Origin: Glandiceps talaboti
Taxonomy: Eukaryota > Hemichordata > Enteropneusta > Spengelidae
Direction: 5' to 3'
Assembly: GCF_964340395.1 (NCBI RefSeq)
Contig: NC_135568.1
Coordinates: 15,834,276-15,898,275, forward strand
DNA: 64,000 nucleotides
The position numbers and the translations under genes are program-made. The notes beneath the pieces were generated by a model. The model was not told the DNA's origin. It saw only the letters and a program-made list of their open reading frames with translations, and did not search any database. This document shows, one piece after another, positions 21,601 to 31,003 of this stretch (the stretch's first letter is position 1; each line of letters begins with the position of its first letter).

Positions 21601-21670
21601 AATAGAGGAGAACAAGTGTTTCAATATGGTGTTACTTGGCAACCAAGTGAAAATGATGTGACTCGAAATC
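18637..21670 (+). other. 3.03-kb stretch missing from the second copy of block 1
   Basis: AT-rich DNA with no convincing gene and no clear terminal repeats or target duplication at its borders, so it looks like a deletion from copy 2 more than an insertion here. It contains a ~38-bp tandem repeat with CATTTGCATAAAGGC at 21130-21242. A duplicated and partly inverted AAGGTGAA...AGGAGTCAT repeat lies at 21318-21590. Confidence 0.6.
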
Positions 21671-22517
21671 ATGAATGAACTCTCCATTACCCCAAGTTTA
21701 CACAGAATACCTGTATTTCCTGGAGTGGTGTTCTGTACACACTCAACTATAGAGGGCGACCTAACACGGGTGAGGGGGGGGGGGGTGTTGTGTGCTGCGC
21801 TTTGTTAGCTAGTCTATCTGAAGAGCAGTATGGCTAATCAAGTAACATAATCCTCTTCTAATGCTGAGAAAGCTATGAGCTTATTTTGGTACAGTTGAAA
21901 GCATGTTCACCAACCCAACACACAACTGTTAAACACAAACAGCATTCTCACAAAGTATGAGTCAGTGTTTCAAATGGACAGCATGCATTTATTTGAACAC
22001 AGGAAAACATAACGTAGTGAAAGACTTGTCACTCTTGTAAGTCAAACTATGTCCTCGTCTGTCTTGTTTAACAAACTTAAATATACATGTGCTAATAAGT
22101 CTAAAATGTATTTGTAAATACGTTTTCAGTAGGGAATTACGTAGACGTGGTCACAAGTAAATGTAATAAGCATAAATATAGCGCACTACTTTGCTCTGAG
22201 CAAATATTCTTCCGCTCTGAGGTAGGCTGATGGGGTTCAGCTCTGATCGATAAAGTCACGATTACTCCAAAATCTTTTGTAGTAACCGTGATAAAGTCAA
22301 GTTTATCAGGAATATTTCGAACGGGACGTTCGTGTACATCTTCATACATGGACGTTTTAACTCGTACATGATGAAAAGGTCATCAGGATAGCTTTAAACG
22401 TTACGAAATGATTGATTTGGACAATATCTTTTAAGTAACCTCTCAGGGTCTGATGTAGGGTCTAAGCTCCGTAGGCTCTGCGACCTCTGTGATAGAGGGT
22501 CCTCTGTCTGAGAAGTC

Positions 22518-22874
22518 AACTCTACCAAGAGGGAGGCTAGTGTATCCGATATACTCCGGAAGCTTCAATGGCAATGCCTTGAAAATCGCAGGGCAGTTAG
22601 CAGACTAACTTTCCTATACAAAGCTACAAATAATCTAATTGCTTTTCAAGATGATAAACTACCAGAATCATTATCATGTTCTACTAGGGGAAGTGCACCT
22701 GGTTCTTCTTTCATATCGATCATCGCTAAGAAAAACTGTTATAAATATTCACTTATTCCTCGGACAATTCCAGAATGGAATCTCTTACCATTATCCATTC
22801 AACAAGCAAAGACAATAGACGGTTTCAAATCTGCCCTCTCCCGCATTGATATCACCGATCTCGTGCTCACCTGA
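22518..22874 (+). mobile_element. CR1/L2-like LINE 3' end, copy 1
   Basis: The frame reads KREASVSDILRKLQWQCLEN, then RRAVSRLTFLYKATNNL, a middle segment, PRTIPEWNSLP and FKSALSRIDI before a stop. The block RLxxLYK...IPEWNSLP...FK is the usual C-terminal end of CR1/L2-clade reverse transcriptases. Everything upstream is missing. Block 2 of the segmental duplications begins inside the last bases of this frame. Confidence 0.85.
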
Positions 22875-23781
22875 ACACGGATGAGATCTAAAGGACGCCG
22901 CCAGCGTTACGCCTGTGTGATGATAATCCTTTCGGATGTTTACACAGTATAGAAGTAGAATATGTTATTGTTAATTCTGTGCCCTTACAGAGGCTGCAAT
23001 AGATGGGTATGCTCCCAAGAGAGATGTTGTGCCGAGGTCTGTGCCAGGAGTAATGATCGTACATCTATATGATCATGAAATTCCTTGTGGAAATCTCGGC
23101 AGTGCAGAGAGGGCGTAATATTATTTAACATAATGAGAAGCACAAGAAAATAACCATGGGGGGGGGGGGGGGCAGGAAATTGATCCATTGATTCTTAAAA
23201 GTCGTCATTCAATGTTTTTTTGACATTGGAAATGAAATGAAAAAACCTTTATTTGAACTAAAGACAACGTAAAAGTTCTCTGGACATGATTGATAGTCCA
23301 ATACACTACAGTCTGTATTAACATTCAACCCCCGTTGACCCCGTGATTTCGACCAATAGAAAGCTTCATAGTTCAGTTGCTACAACATGACAATGTTCTA
23401 TTTCATGTTGAAAATGTCTTTGGTACTGATGGCAGGAGAACAATAACTAATATATAAGATTTACCGTGGCCGAAAACGACAAATCTCTTTTCTGTTTGTT
23501 GAAACAAGAGCGATTTTTCAAACAGTAGAGTGATATAATACAAACAGAAGAGCGATTTCGGTAAAGATTCCACTCCGTTAATTTACCTAACACACTGACG
23601 AGCTAAAAATTGCATATCAAACTACGCAGAGACTACGGTCGGTATTGCATGGGCCCCAATTGCAAGTGATACTGTACGTCAATACTCAAACCAGCCAATG
23701 GTTGATTTCTATGTGGGCTAGAGGTCGACAAGTGAGATCATGAATAAATTTGGCTCAGTTTTCATTCTATCGTAACTAATA

Positions 23782-24027
23782 GGGAACGTGCAATCCAGAC
23801 TGAGCATGCTCAGACGCGAAGGATATAATGGGATTATCCGAGGTTATCGAAAAATCTAATCTGGAGCTACCGATAAAATAAACCTCCCACAATGGTCAGG
23901 GTAACTATGAATTGATTATTTGTGGTTACAAACAATGTATCAACGTTGTTTATAACGCTAATTGATGAGTATTCATTATCACATTTCCCATGATGCAACA
24001 CTCAACATGGCGGGTTTGCAAGTTCTC
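23782..24027. mobile_element. TA-flanked MITE, family 1 (block 2 copy 1)
   Basis: The ends GGGAACGTGCAA and TTGCAAGTTCTC are flanked by TA. Its body is the reverse complement of the intron 6 element at 5539-5786, with the shared TGAGCATGCTCAG. Confidence 0.75.
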
Positions 24028-24039
24028 TATTACTAGTAA

Positions 24040-24282
24040 TCATGCCGATGTTAACTCGACCTCTAACTCAGACTTATAGACTGTAGGAGTGTCACCTATG
24101 ACCACCTTTTGTGATCTTCGACTCTTAATCACAATACTTGTCAGAAGAGATGATTGATAATCTAACATTATCACAATATACCTCATGGTACTGTACCGAT
24201 AAGTCGAGCCGCTCCGATTGTTTTTATTTGCGTCAGCAGCCTTGCGGGAATGATATATCACAACACCTGATAAAGCACACAT
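24040..24282 (-). CDS. Short open frame of unknown status, kept in three copies
   Basis: The 80-residue frame has a hydrophobic start (MCALSGVVIY, extendable upstream to RWPVVFSF), then a polar KAADANKNNRSGSTYRYSTM section. The frame is kept in the copies at 56473-56712 and 57648-57887, with a 3-bp in-frame length difference and two replacements. Minus-strand bases after ACCATGAG read GTATAT, so it might be an exon ending there. I recognise no family, and retention may simply reflect recent duplication. Confidence 0.2.
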   Translation of the reverse strand: MCALSGVVIYHSRKAADANKNNRSGSTYRYSTMRYIVIMLDYQSSLLTSIVIKSRRSQKVVIGDTPTVYKSELEVELTSA

Positions 24283-24462
24283 AAAGGAAAATACGACAGG
24301 CCAACGCTTTAGATATGTACCGTCAGCTTTCAGTTATTTTACCCTTATGCATGCACTATGCTATTACCACCTTCTGAACTGTTTCTGACTGACAAAGTTT
24401 AGAAGTCGTCGGGTACGCTTGTCCACACAAAGTGACTTAGATGCAGTTGTACTATAGGAATA

Positions 24463-24465
24463 TCG

Positions 24466-24509
<44 letters not shown>

Positions 24510-24545
24510 GGTGGTGGTGGTGTTGGTGGTGGTGGTGGTGGTGGC
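24463..24545 (+). repeat. (GTT)n/(GTG)n microsatellite
   Basis: A GTT run followed by a GTG run. Lengths differ in the duplicate copies at 56895-56965 and 58070-58115. Confidence 0.97.
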
Positions 24546-25020
24546 GGCCAGTGTTCCGCTAACTAAGGCTTATTTAATTTGCACGCTACTTGCGCAAGGT
24601 CTCCGTCTGCTCTCGCAGTCAAATTTCATGTTTTGCGCAACCTTATATCCAAGCATCAAGAATGAAACAGAAAATATATACAAATAAAGTATAATTAATG
24701 ATTAAATGAAATATTACCATAGAGTTTTATTTCTCTCTATTCAGTATCCGAGAGCAGGTAAAAAATGTTTGCTTCATATTGCAAATAAACACATGATTTT
24801 GCTTCCGACCTTCAGCAGAAGGGGGGGGGGGGGGTACCCTTTCCGGACCATGCATCCCCCGCAGCCCCACCAGCGCTGCCGCCATGTCATGATGCCACCC
24901 TTTCCATTTGCTTTCTTCTCCTTACATGTAAGTTGCTCAATCCCCCCCCCCAAAAAAAAAACAAACATCAACAACAACAACAAAAAGAAACAGTTGTGTA
25001 TGTTCCAATGAAACTGCTTA

Positions 25021-25507
25021 GGGAGCCTTCAGTATTTACAAGGGGCCGGAGGAAATCACACATGGTCTGTTAAGAAAAACATGACCCTCCCCCACCCTCC
25101 ATTTGTAAAATGTGACCCTCCCCTTTGTCCCATTTTGTAAAACATGACCCTCCCCATCCCAAGTGCATATACTGAACGTTAATCAATATGTATACATACA
25201 AATTAAATGATTTTGTATTAGAAAGCAATATTTGTACATATAAAGTGACAAACAGTAAACAACTGGCTAATGACCTTTCTCTTATAATCATATACAATCT
25301 AGTTAGTATCTAAAATGTACTCTCCATGTTGTGTATACTCTGCCTGATCTGGTCACTTGTAAAAGTACCCTGATATCATTGTCATCATCATCACCTTCAC
25401 CTTCACCTTCAGTATTGTCATTATCAGTGTCACTCTAATTTGACTCACTGTTACTACTTGATTCAGTACCTGTATCACTGTCTGTGTTCTCTATGACATT
25501 CAAAACT

Positions 25508-25583
<76 letters not shown>

Positions 25584-25963
25584 GACTGCTACCATCACCA
25601 TAATATTTTAACAACAACATTCACGGACATTGTGAGTGATAAGGTGAGATGGTACACTCAACAAGATGCATCGTTTTATTAAACAATTTTCTTACAATAT
25701 ATGTATTTTAATTTTTGTATTTTTGCATGTAAAGTACTCGTTAAAATAAATGTTGAGTGCTCATCTCACGTTTAAGTCTTAAAACACAAAACAAAGTCAC
25801 AATAATTGAATCTTCAATTTGGTCACAAAACTACAGATTGTAAAATGTGACCCTCCCCCAAATATTTTAATGCAAAATATGACCCTCCCCCAAGAACAAG
25901 TTTGTAAAATGTGACACCCCCCCCCCCGATTCCTCCGGCCCCCTGTAAATAATGGAGGCTCCC
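25021..25963. mobile_element. PIF/Harbinger-like non-autonomous element, copy 1
   Basis: Inverted ends of about 35 bp start GGGAGCCTTCAGTATTTACA on the left and GGGAGCCTCCATTATTTACA on the right (read inward). TTA flanks both sides, as in the 3-bp TWA target sites of PIF/Harbinger elements. Subterminal direct repeats AAAATGTGACCCTCCCC occur several times near both ends. A (GAT/ATC)n tract at 25510-25583 sits inside. There is no transposase. Confidence 0.8.
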
Positions 25964-26726
25964 TTAATACACACCCTCACACGTTACTAGTCTAAGAGTA
26001 GCAGTGACATTTGACTTCAGAGTCCTCAGAGTTATAATTAGATGTATAGGTGTGGTCTTCCAAAGGAGAAATCTCACATTGTGTACTGGATGATTCTTAG
26101 ATAGCAGGGCTTTTAACTTTAATCTTGATTTTGATGAGTTGACAGCATCACCATGATGGCTTCTGGTGAGGAGGATGTGTCCCCCTCATATACACTGAAA
26201 AAATAAGGACATGTAGAAGGTCATTTTGAGACATTGAATATCGTTGAAACTAGACATAATATATTTTTATTAAGCTTCACACTAGTTGAAAGAGAGATAC
26301 ACACACACATAAATCTTCATTGCTGTCACTTGCCTCAAACGTCACCGCATACGAAAATAATGGAATGAAGCGCAAACAACAGACTAGTACTTGTTTCGAC
26401 TACCCTTGTGGTCACGTGACTGAATATACGTGTTGGTTAGCATTATGGATTGGGCATACTGCAAAGTTTGAGTGAAACGTCTTGGCCAGAAATGCTGTAC
26501 TGTTTATCATTGTTCAAATGAAACTACTTGGTGCATAGTTAGGGACATGGAATATCAAACTATACACATAATTTTCAGCTGCACGTAGTGAAGCTACTTA
26601 CCAAGTTTGCAAATTTTTGACCGGGAAGGGATGTTAAAGTTCCATCATATACATATAAATGTGTTCAACACATCAGCACGTTTACGAAATTTTTGAGTAG
26701 TTCCCTCCCCGTCCATATTTCACTGA

Positions 26727-26798
26727 GTTCGGGAGGGTTATGTGCCAATAAACGAGGGGGCGTAGCCCACGAGATTTTGGCACATAACCCTACCGAAC
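26727..26798. repeat. Hairpin upstream of unrecognised gene, copy 1
   Basis: The arms GTTCGGGAGGGTTATGTGCC and GGCACATAACCCTACCGAAC pair with one mismatch. The loop carries a second small stem, ACGAGGGGGCGTAGCCCACG. It is conserved at 60053-60126. Confidence 0.85.
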
Positions 26799-27384
26799 GA
26801 GTTGTCTATCTTACTTATACCAGGCATGATTGGCTCAAACGGATCTTTTCAAAATTGTGTGTAATTTGTTGCATGCAAGTTGAGTGCTGAGCGTAACTTA
26901 TAGGTCACACCCCCAAGAAAGAGTGGGTTATGGCTCCATGTAACCAAAGGAAATCAAGGCTTCTGATTGGCCAAGTAGGTCTAGCCGTAGTATAAGTGAA
27001 TGTAAAGCTTGTTTACGTTAACTATACCAGTATCAGAACATTTCAAACCCGTCAGATCGTGTTTGAGTTCACACTTTCAAAGGCTCACATCTGGTCATTT
27101 GGTTTGTCTGAAAGATAAACGTAAACCTAGCAGTTTTGGTGACAGAACGCTGATCAAGTAAGTGAGTTATAATTATGGTATTACGTGGAAACCAAACTTT
27201 CAGCTAACTAAGATAAACACAAACGTAAGATATTGTCATGAGGTGTTGTTATCAGCGATTCAAGTGACTTTGGTTTGATATTATTCTCACAGTAGAGTGG
27301 TGTGTCTGATGACTACCATGATCTTCCAGTGTACATTTTTTGAGACTTTCCGTGTTTACATTATCATGCGATGGAGTCTTGAAT

Positions 27385-27735
27385 GTCGCATTGGTTAGAG
27401 TCGCTGGATAGGAATCTGCATGGCACAGGTTCAAGCCCTTTTGCTGACGTTTGTTTCTGAATGGCTAAATTCCTTGGGTAAGATTTGAACCACGGTTGTG
27501 TCTCAGTCATCCCAGCTGTATAATTGGAGACCTGGTAGGATACAGGTTGCAATGTGAATGCTTGAATCTGATTCGCTGATAAAGGCTGCAATGGATCCCC
27601 AGGAAGTTGAATAGGTATAAAGGGCGATTATGCCGCTATAGATCCCTGTCAGAGGTAATTTAAAATTTGTAAAGTATTTTGAGTACTAAGTGAGAAAGTG
27701 CCATATAAAAACCAACATTATTATTATTAAATTTG
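27385..27735 (+). mobile_element. tRNA-derived SINE, copy 1
   Basis: The A box-like TTGGTTAGAGTCGCTGG is followed ~40 bases later by the B box-like GGTTCAAGCCC. A body follows, then an end with AAGTGCCATATAAAAACCAA and an ATT repeat tail. The same element is at 60712-61060. Confidence 0.75.
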
Positions 27736-28018
27736 TATTAGGATTACAGGGTGATTATATTTGCATAACAAAGACACAACTTTCATCAACTTATTAGCCT
27801 GTGTAATCTATCACATCGGACAATTGTAGATTTTTAATAGTGTGTGTCTAACTTGGTACAAACTAAAAGCTTGGATTCCACGATACTTTTGTCCTTCAAC
27901 ACTCACAGTATTTTAATAGTACAACTTTTTTTCTGGTGTGTGTGTGTCAATCTGATTAAAATCTGATGTAGATAATCGTTCATTGTTATTTTACCTTCGT
28001 TATTTTAGGAAAATAGGG

Positions 28019-28603
28019 ATGTATCGTTGGATGTCGAACAAGGAACAGCAAAAGGCACTGGAAGAAATGGAGATGAAAAACCGAGATCTGGAAAAGAAGC
28101 TTGAGGAGAAAGAAGAGAAGGAAGAGATGAGAAAGAAGGAAGCGATGAAGGTAGGAGATCTGGAGAAGATTCAGAAGTGTGAAGATCGTATAAAGAAAAC
28201 AGTTGCAGCTTATCGGTGTAGTTACAGATTGATGGGACGAACAAATATAGGCTTGAACATAACAAAAGGGGTACTCGTAAGTACAGCTTTTGCTGCTGTC
28301 ATTCCAGCAGTTCCTATCGCTGTAGCAATTGTACCAATTGCAAGTGCTATTATTGAGATTATTCAGAATACCACAAGTCTGGCTAAGAAACGTGAGAAAT
28401 ACAAGTCTATATACAAACAATACCGTCAGTTGCTTACTTTAATACGATATCGTGGAGCCAGTGTGGATTTGACAAAATTATTGAAAGATGTGGCAGCCAA
28501 AGAATATGACATCATTGAACTGGACATTTACAGTCCTCCTCTTGACAGATACATGACAAAGTACAAACTTGATCCACTTGACAAGACATATTTGGAAACT
28601 TAA
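28019..28603 (+). CDS. Unrecognised protein A: charged N-terminus plus long hydrophobic segment
   Basis: The frame follows an acceptor-like tattttag and gives 194 residues from the ATG at 28019. A second ATG at 28031 fits the paralogue equally well. Residues 6-55 are rich in Glu and Lys (coiled-coil-like). CEDRI is at 54-58. Residues 81-116 are strongly hydrophobic (ITKGVLVSTAFAAVIPAVPI, then AVAIVPIASAIIEIIQ), long enough for a hairpin or one to two spans. A basic-aromatic region and DIYSPPLDRYMTKYKLD close the protein. I recognise no family. The paralogue at 62091-62597 shares the hydrophobic core and C-terminal box. ATTAAA lies about 90 bases after the stop. Confidence 0.7.
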   Translation: MYRWMSNKEQQKALEEMEMKNRDLEKKLEEKEEKEEMRKKEAMKVGDLEKIQKCEDRIKKTVAAYRCSYRLMGRTNIGLNITKGVLVSTAFAAVIPAVPIAVAIVPIASAIIEIIQNTTSLAKKREKYKSIYKQYRQLLTLIRYRGASVDLTKLLKDVAAKEYDIIELDIYSPPLDRYMTKYKLDPLDKTYLET

Positions 28604-28844
28604 GTCCGTTTCAAGTCACAAGTCAGAAGGAAACGTCTTTGCATAGAAGACATGCTCCCCCCCTTTCCCCTGTCACTAATGTATGTAATTACAATTAAAA
28701 AATTCCACTGAGGAGTGAAAATAGTCAGAGATTGGAGTCATTTTTGTACTCATTTGCCGAAGGTAATAATAGATGAAATCGAATTAAATCGAATCGTTTG
28801 AAATTTAGACCATGGTGGTCAAGGTAAATATAATTATACTAAAA

Positions 28845-29133
28845 GACAGGTGATACCTGATAATACAGGGTTAGACACTTGAATTACATGAATGAGAGGT
28901 GACACCTGATAATACTGGGTTAGACACTTGAATTACATGAATGAGAGGTGATACCTGATAATACTGGGTTAGACACTTGAATTACATGAATGAGAGGTGA
29001 TACCTGATAATATTGGGTTAGATACTTGAATTACATGAATGAGAGGTGATACCTGATAATACAGGGTTAGACACTTGAATTACATGAATGAGAGGTGATA
29101 CCTGATAATACTGGGTTAGATACTTGAATTACG
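28845..29133 (+). repeat. 49-bp minisatellite downstream of protein A
   Basis: Six units carry AGGTGATACCTGATAATAC, then TGGGTTAGACACTTGAATTA and CATGAATGAG. The duplicate copy at 62841-62932 has only two units, so copy number changed after the segmental duplication. Confidence 0.95.
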
Positions 29134-29736
29134 TGGATGTCTCATGTTTCTTGAGCCGTAATGTAAATATAATTTGAATAGTGGGTGTATAGACATGCTT
29201 GGATGTAACAACATATATTTTGGAATAAAAATGCCTTTGTTCACGGACAGGTGAAATGCATTAATTATGTGTTTTTTTAGCCAGATATGTAAACAAGGTG
29301 TGGACGAATCTAGACGAAACGTTTTGGAAAGATTCCAAGAGGGCACGGCAATGGAAATAAGTTAAATTAAAATATTAAGCCTTTGTCAAAACGGAATAAA
29401 TATATCTTTTGGTTTAGTTGAGGGGTGAATCCAGTGACAATTCCAGAAATGTATAGTTACCATGGCAACTATAAATGTTACCTCTAGAGTATGTTATATT
29501 TTCACTTTGAGAACTGCTAAGTGTTGCATATGCTCTACTGGGAGCTCTTTATTCTACAACGGTGTTTTCGTGTACAATGAATTCGAACGCAACATAAAGA
29601 AAGTCATGTATGCTTTGTTGATTTTATGAGGAGCCAACTTTTTTTTTACTGAGCTAATACTGTGTAGGAGGGGGAAAGGTTTAAAGTTTCAATGGGTCAA
29701 AGGTTACCTTGAATTTGGGACACGGTTATAAATATC

Positions 29737-30037
29737 TTGCACAGGTATTTTCAAGTCAATACTAGATATTTGTCATGGAAACTGTTACAGTCCAGGCCAC
29801 ATAATACCATTCATAAAATTTGACGACTCCTTTCACTTGCAGAAATCCATTCTTTTTTGTTGTTTGAACTCTCTTCAAAGAGGTCGACGACTTACTCGTA
29901 AATCGTGTGAACCTGAAATACTTCTATTACTTGCATTTTACATAGGAAAGAATTTGGTCACACTTGGCAAGACAGAAGGCACATATCAAACTACACTGAA
30001 GACGTTGCAACTGGCATAGTTATTGCTAGAGATTACA

Positions 30038-30130
<93 letters not shown>

Positions 30131-30480
30131 AATGTATATATATATAATAGTGTGGATGTTATAATAATAACAATGGTGGTATGTCATTGTTTCCGTAATA
30201 CTAGAAAGCAGGCCTTAGACTCATTGAAAAGTTTGTACATTGTGAAACTGCATTTGTCTTTTGTGGGAAAATATTGCGTCCACTTTCTGAGAGGCACTGA
30301 AAACGTTATGGTCGTGACCCCTCTTCACTCTCCCCAATTTAATGGTGCCATCATTACTGACAGTATGGGGGTGGGGGGGGGGCGAGCTCGGGGGAATTGC
30401 CGTGAAAAAACAAATATTCAGAAACCCCACTCAATTGCCTCGCTTGAGTTATTTGAGTAACTCCCTCCCTTACACAGACT
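29737..30480 (+). other. Intergenic, with long (TA)n tract
   Basis: Non-coding. A (TA)n microsatellite covers 30039-30128, with a few further TA repeats to about 30147. G-rich text GGGGGTGGGGGGGGGGC lies near 30367. No gene is supported. Confidence 0.6.
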
Positions 30481-30484
30481 TTAA

Positions 30485-30940
30485 GGTTATAGACCACGAT
30501 AAAGCTAGAAAAAATTACAAAATTAACTTTTTTGGGGGAAATGACTACCAACCATTTGAGCTATCATTGTATGCAACCCAAATAAATGTAGCACTTCTCA
30601 ATCTTGAGATATGGGAAGGAATAAAAAACCAAAACAAATGCACATGGCTTTACAACCATTTGCACACTTTATTATAATATAACGGAAAGTGTCAAGTACT
30701 AGGCAGCTCATTAGCATACATTTGACGAAATGTGTCAAGTACTTGGCTACTCATTTACATAAACTTGCTGATACAGTACAGTCTCAGACCAGTAAAAGAA
30801 TTGCTATGGTCATGGGGTCTGGGGTACAGTGTACCACAAGTATGAATAACAAGAGGACGTCCTTCCAGTGTCAAAAAAGAGTTGCCCAATAATGTAATGA
30901 GCGAGCTAAAAAAATGAATAAAGAGAATGAATTAGAGTTA

Positions 30941-31003
<63 letters not shown>

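Larger units (their letters stand above)
17934..23605 (+). repeat. Segmental duplication block 1, copy 1
   Basis: 17934-18636 and 21671-23605 match 33941-36612 with only scattered differences. The 3034-bp interval 18637-21670 is present here and absent from the other copy. The copy includes a (GT)n tract at 18295-18320, the LINE fragment at 22518-22874 and non-coding DNA. Confidence 0.93.
22848..29736 (+). repeat. Segmental duplication block 2, copy 1
   Basis: It matches 55312-63567 at roughly 97-98 % by eye outside microsatellites and the coding region. It carries a family 1 MITE, a GTT repeat, a Harbinger-like element, a SINE and an unrecognised gene. The second copy has a 1.17-kb internal tandem duplication and about 0.75 kb extra upstream of the gene. 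It lacks a ~0.3-kb piece of the Harbinger-like element. Confidence 0.93.

Noticed and set aside
24040-24282. Idea that the short frame is a claudin or calcium-channel gamma-type exon
   Set aside because: Only a vague hydrophobic-then-polar resemblance; no diagnostic cysteine or GLW motif.
24466-24687. Poly-Leu/Val frame
   Set aside because: GTT/GTG microsatellite; repeat length differs freely between duplicates.
25435-25620. Poly-Asp frame on the minus strand
   Set aside because: (GAT)n microsatellite inside a Harbinger-like element; no conserved flanks.
30023-30460. 145-residue frame with a YIYIYI run
   Set aside because: Translation of the (TA)n microsatellite joined to random sequence.
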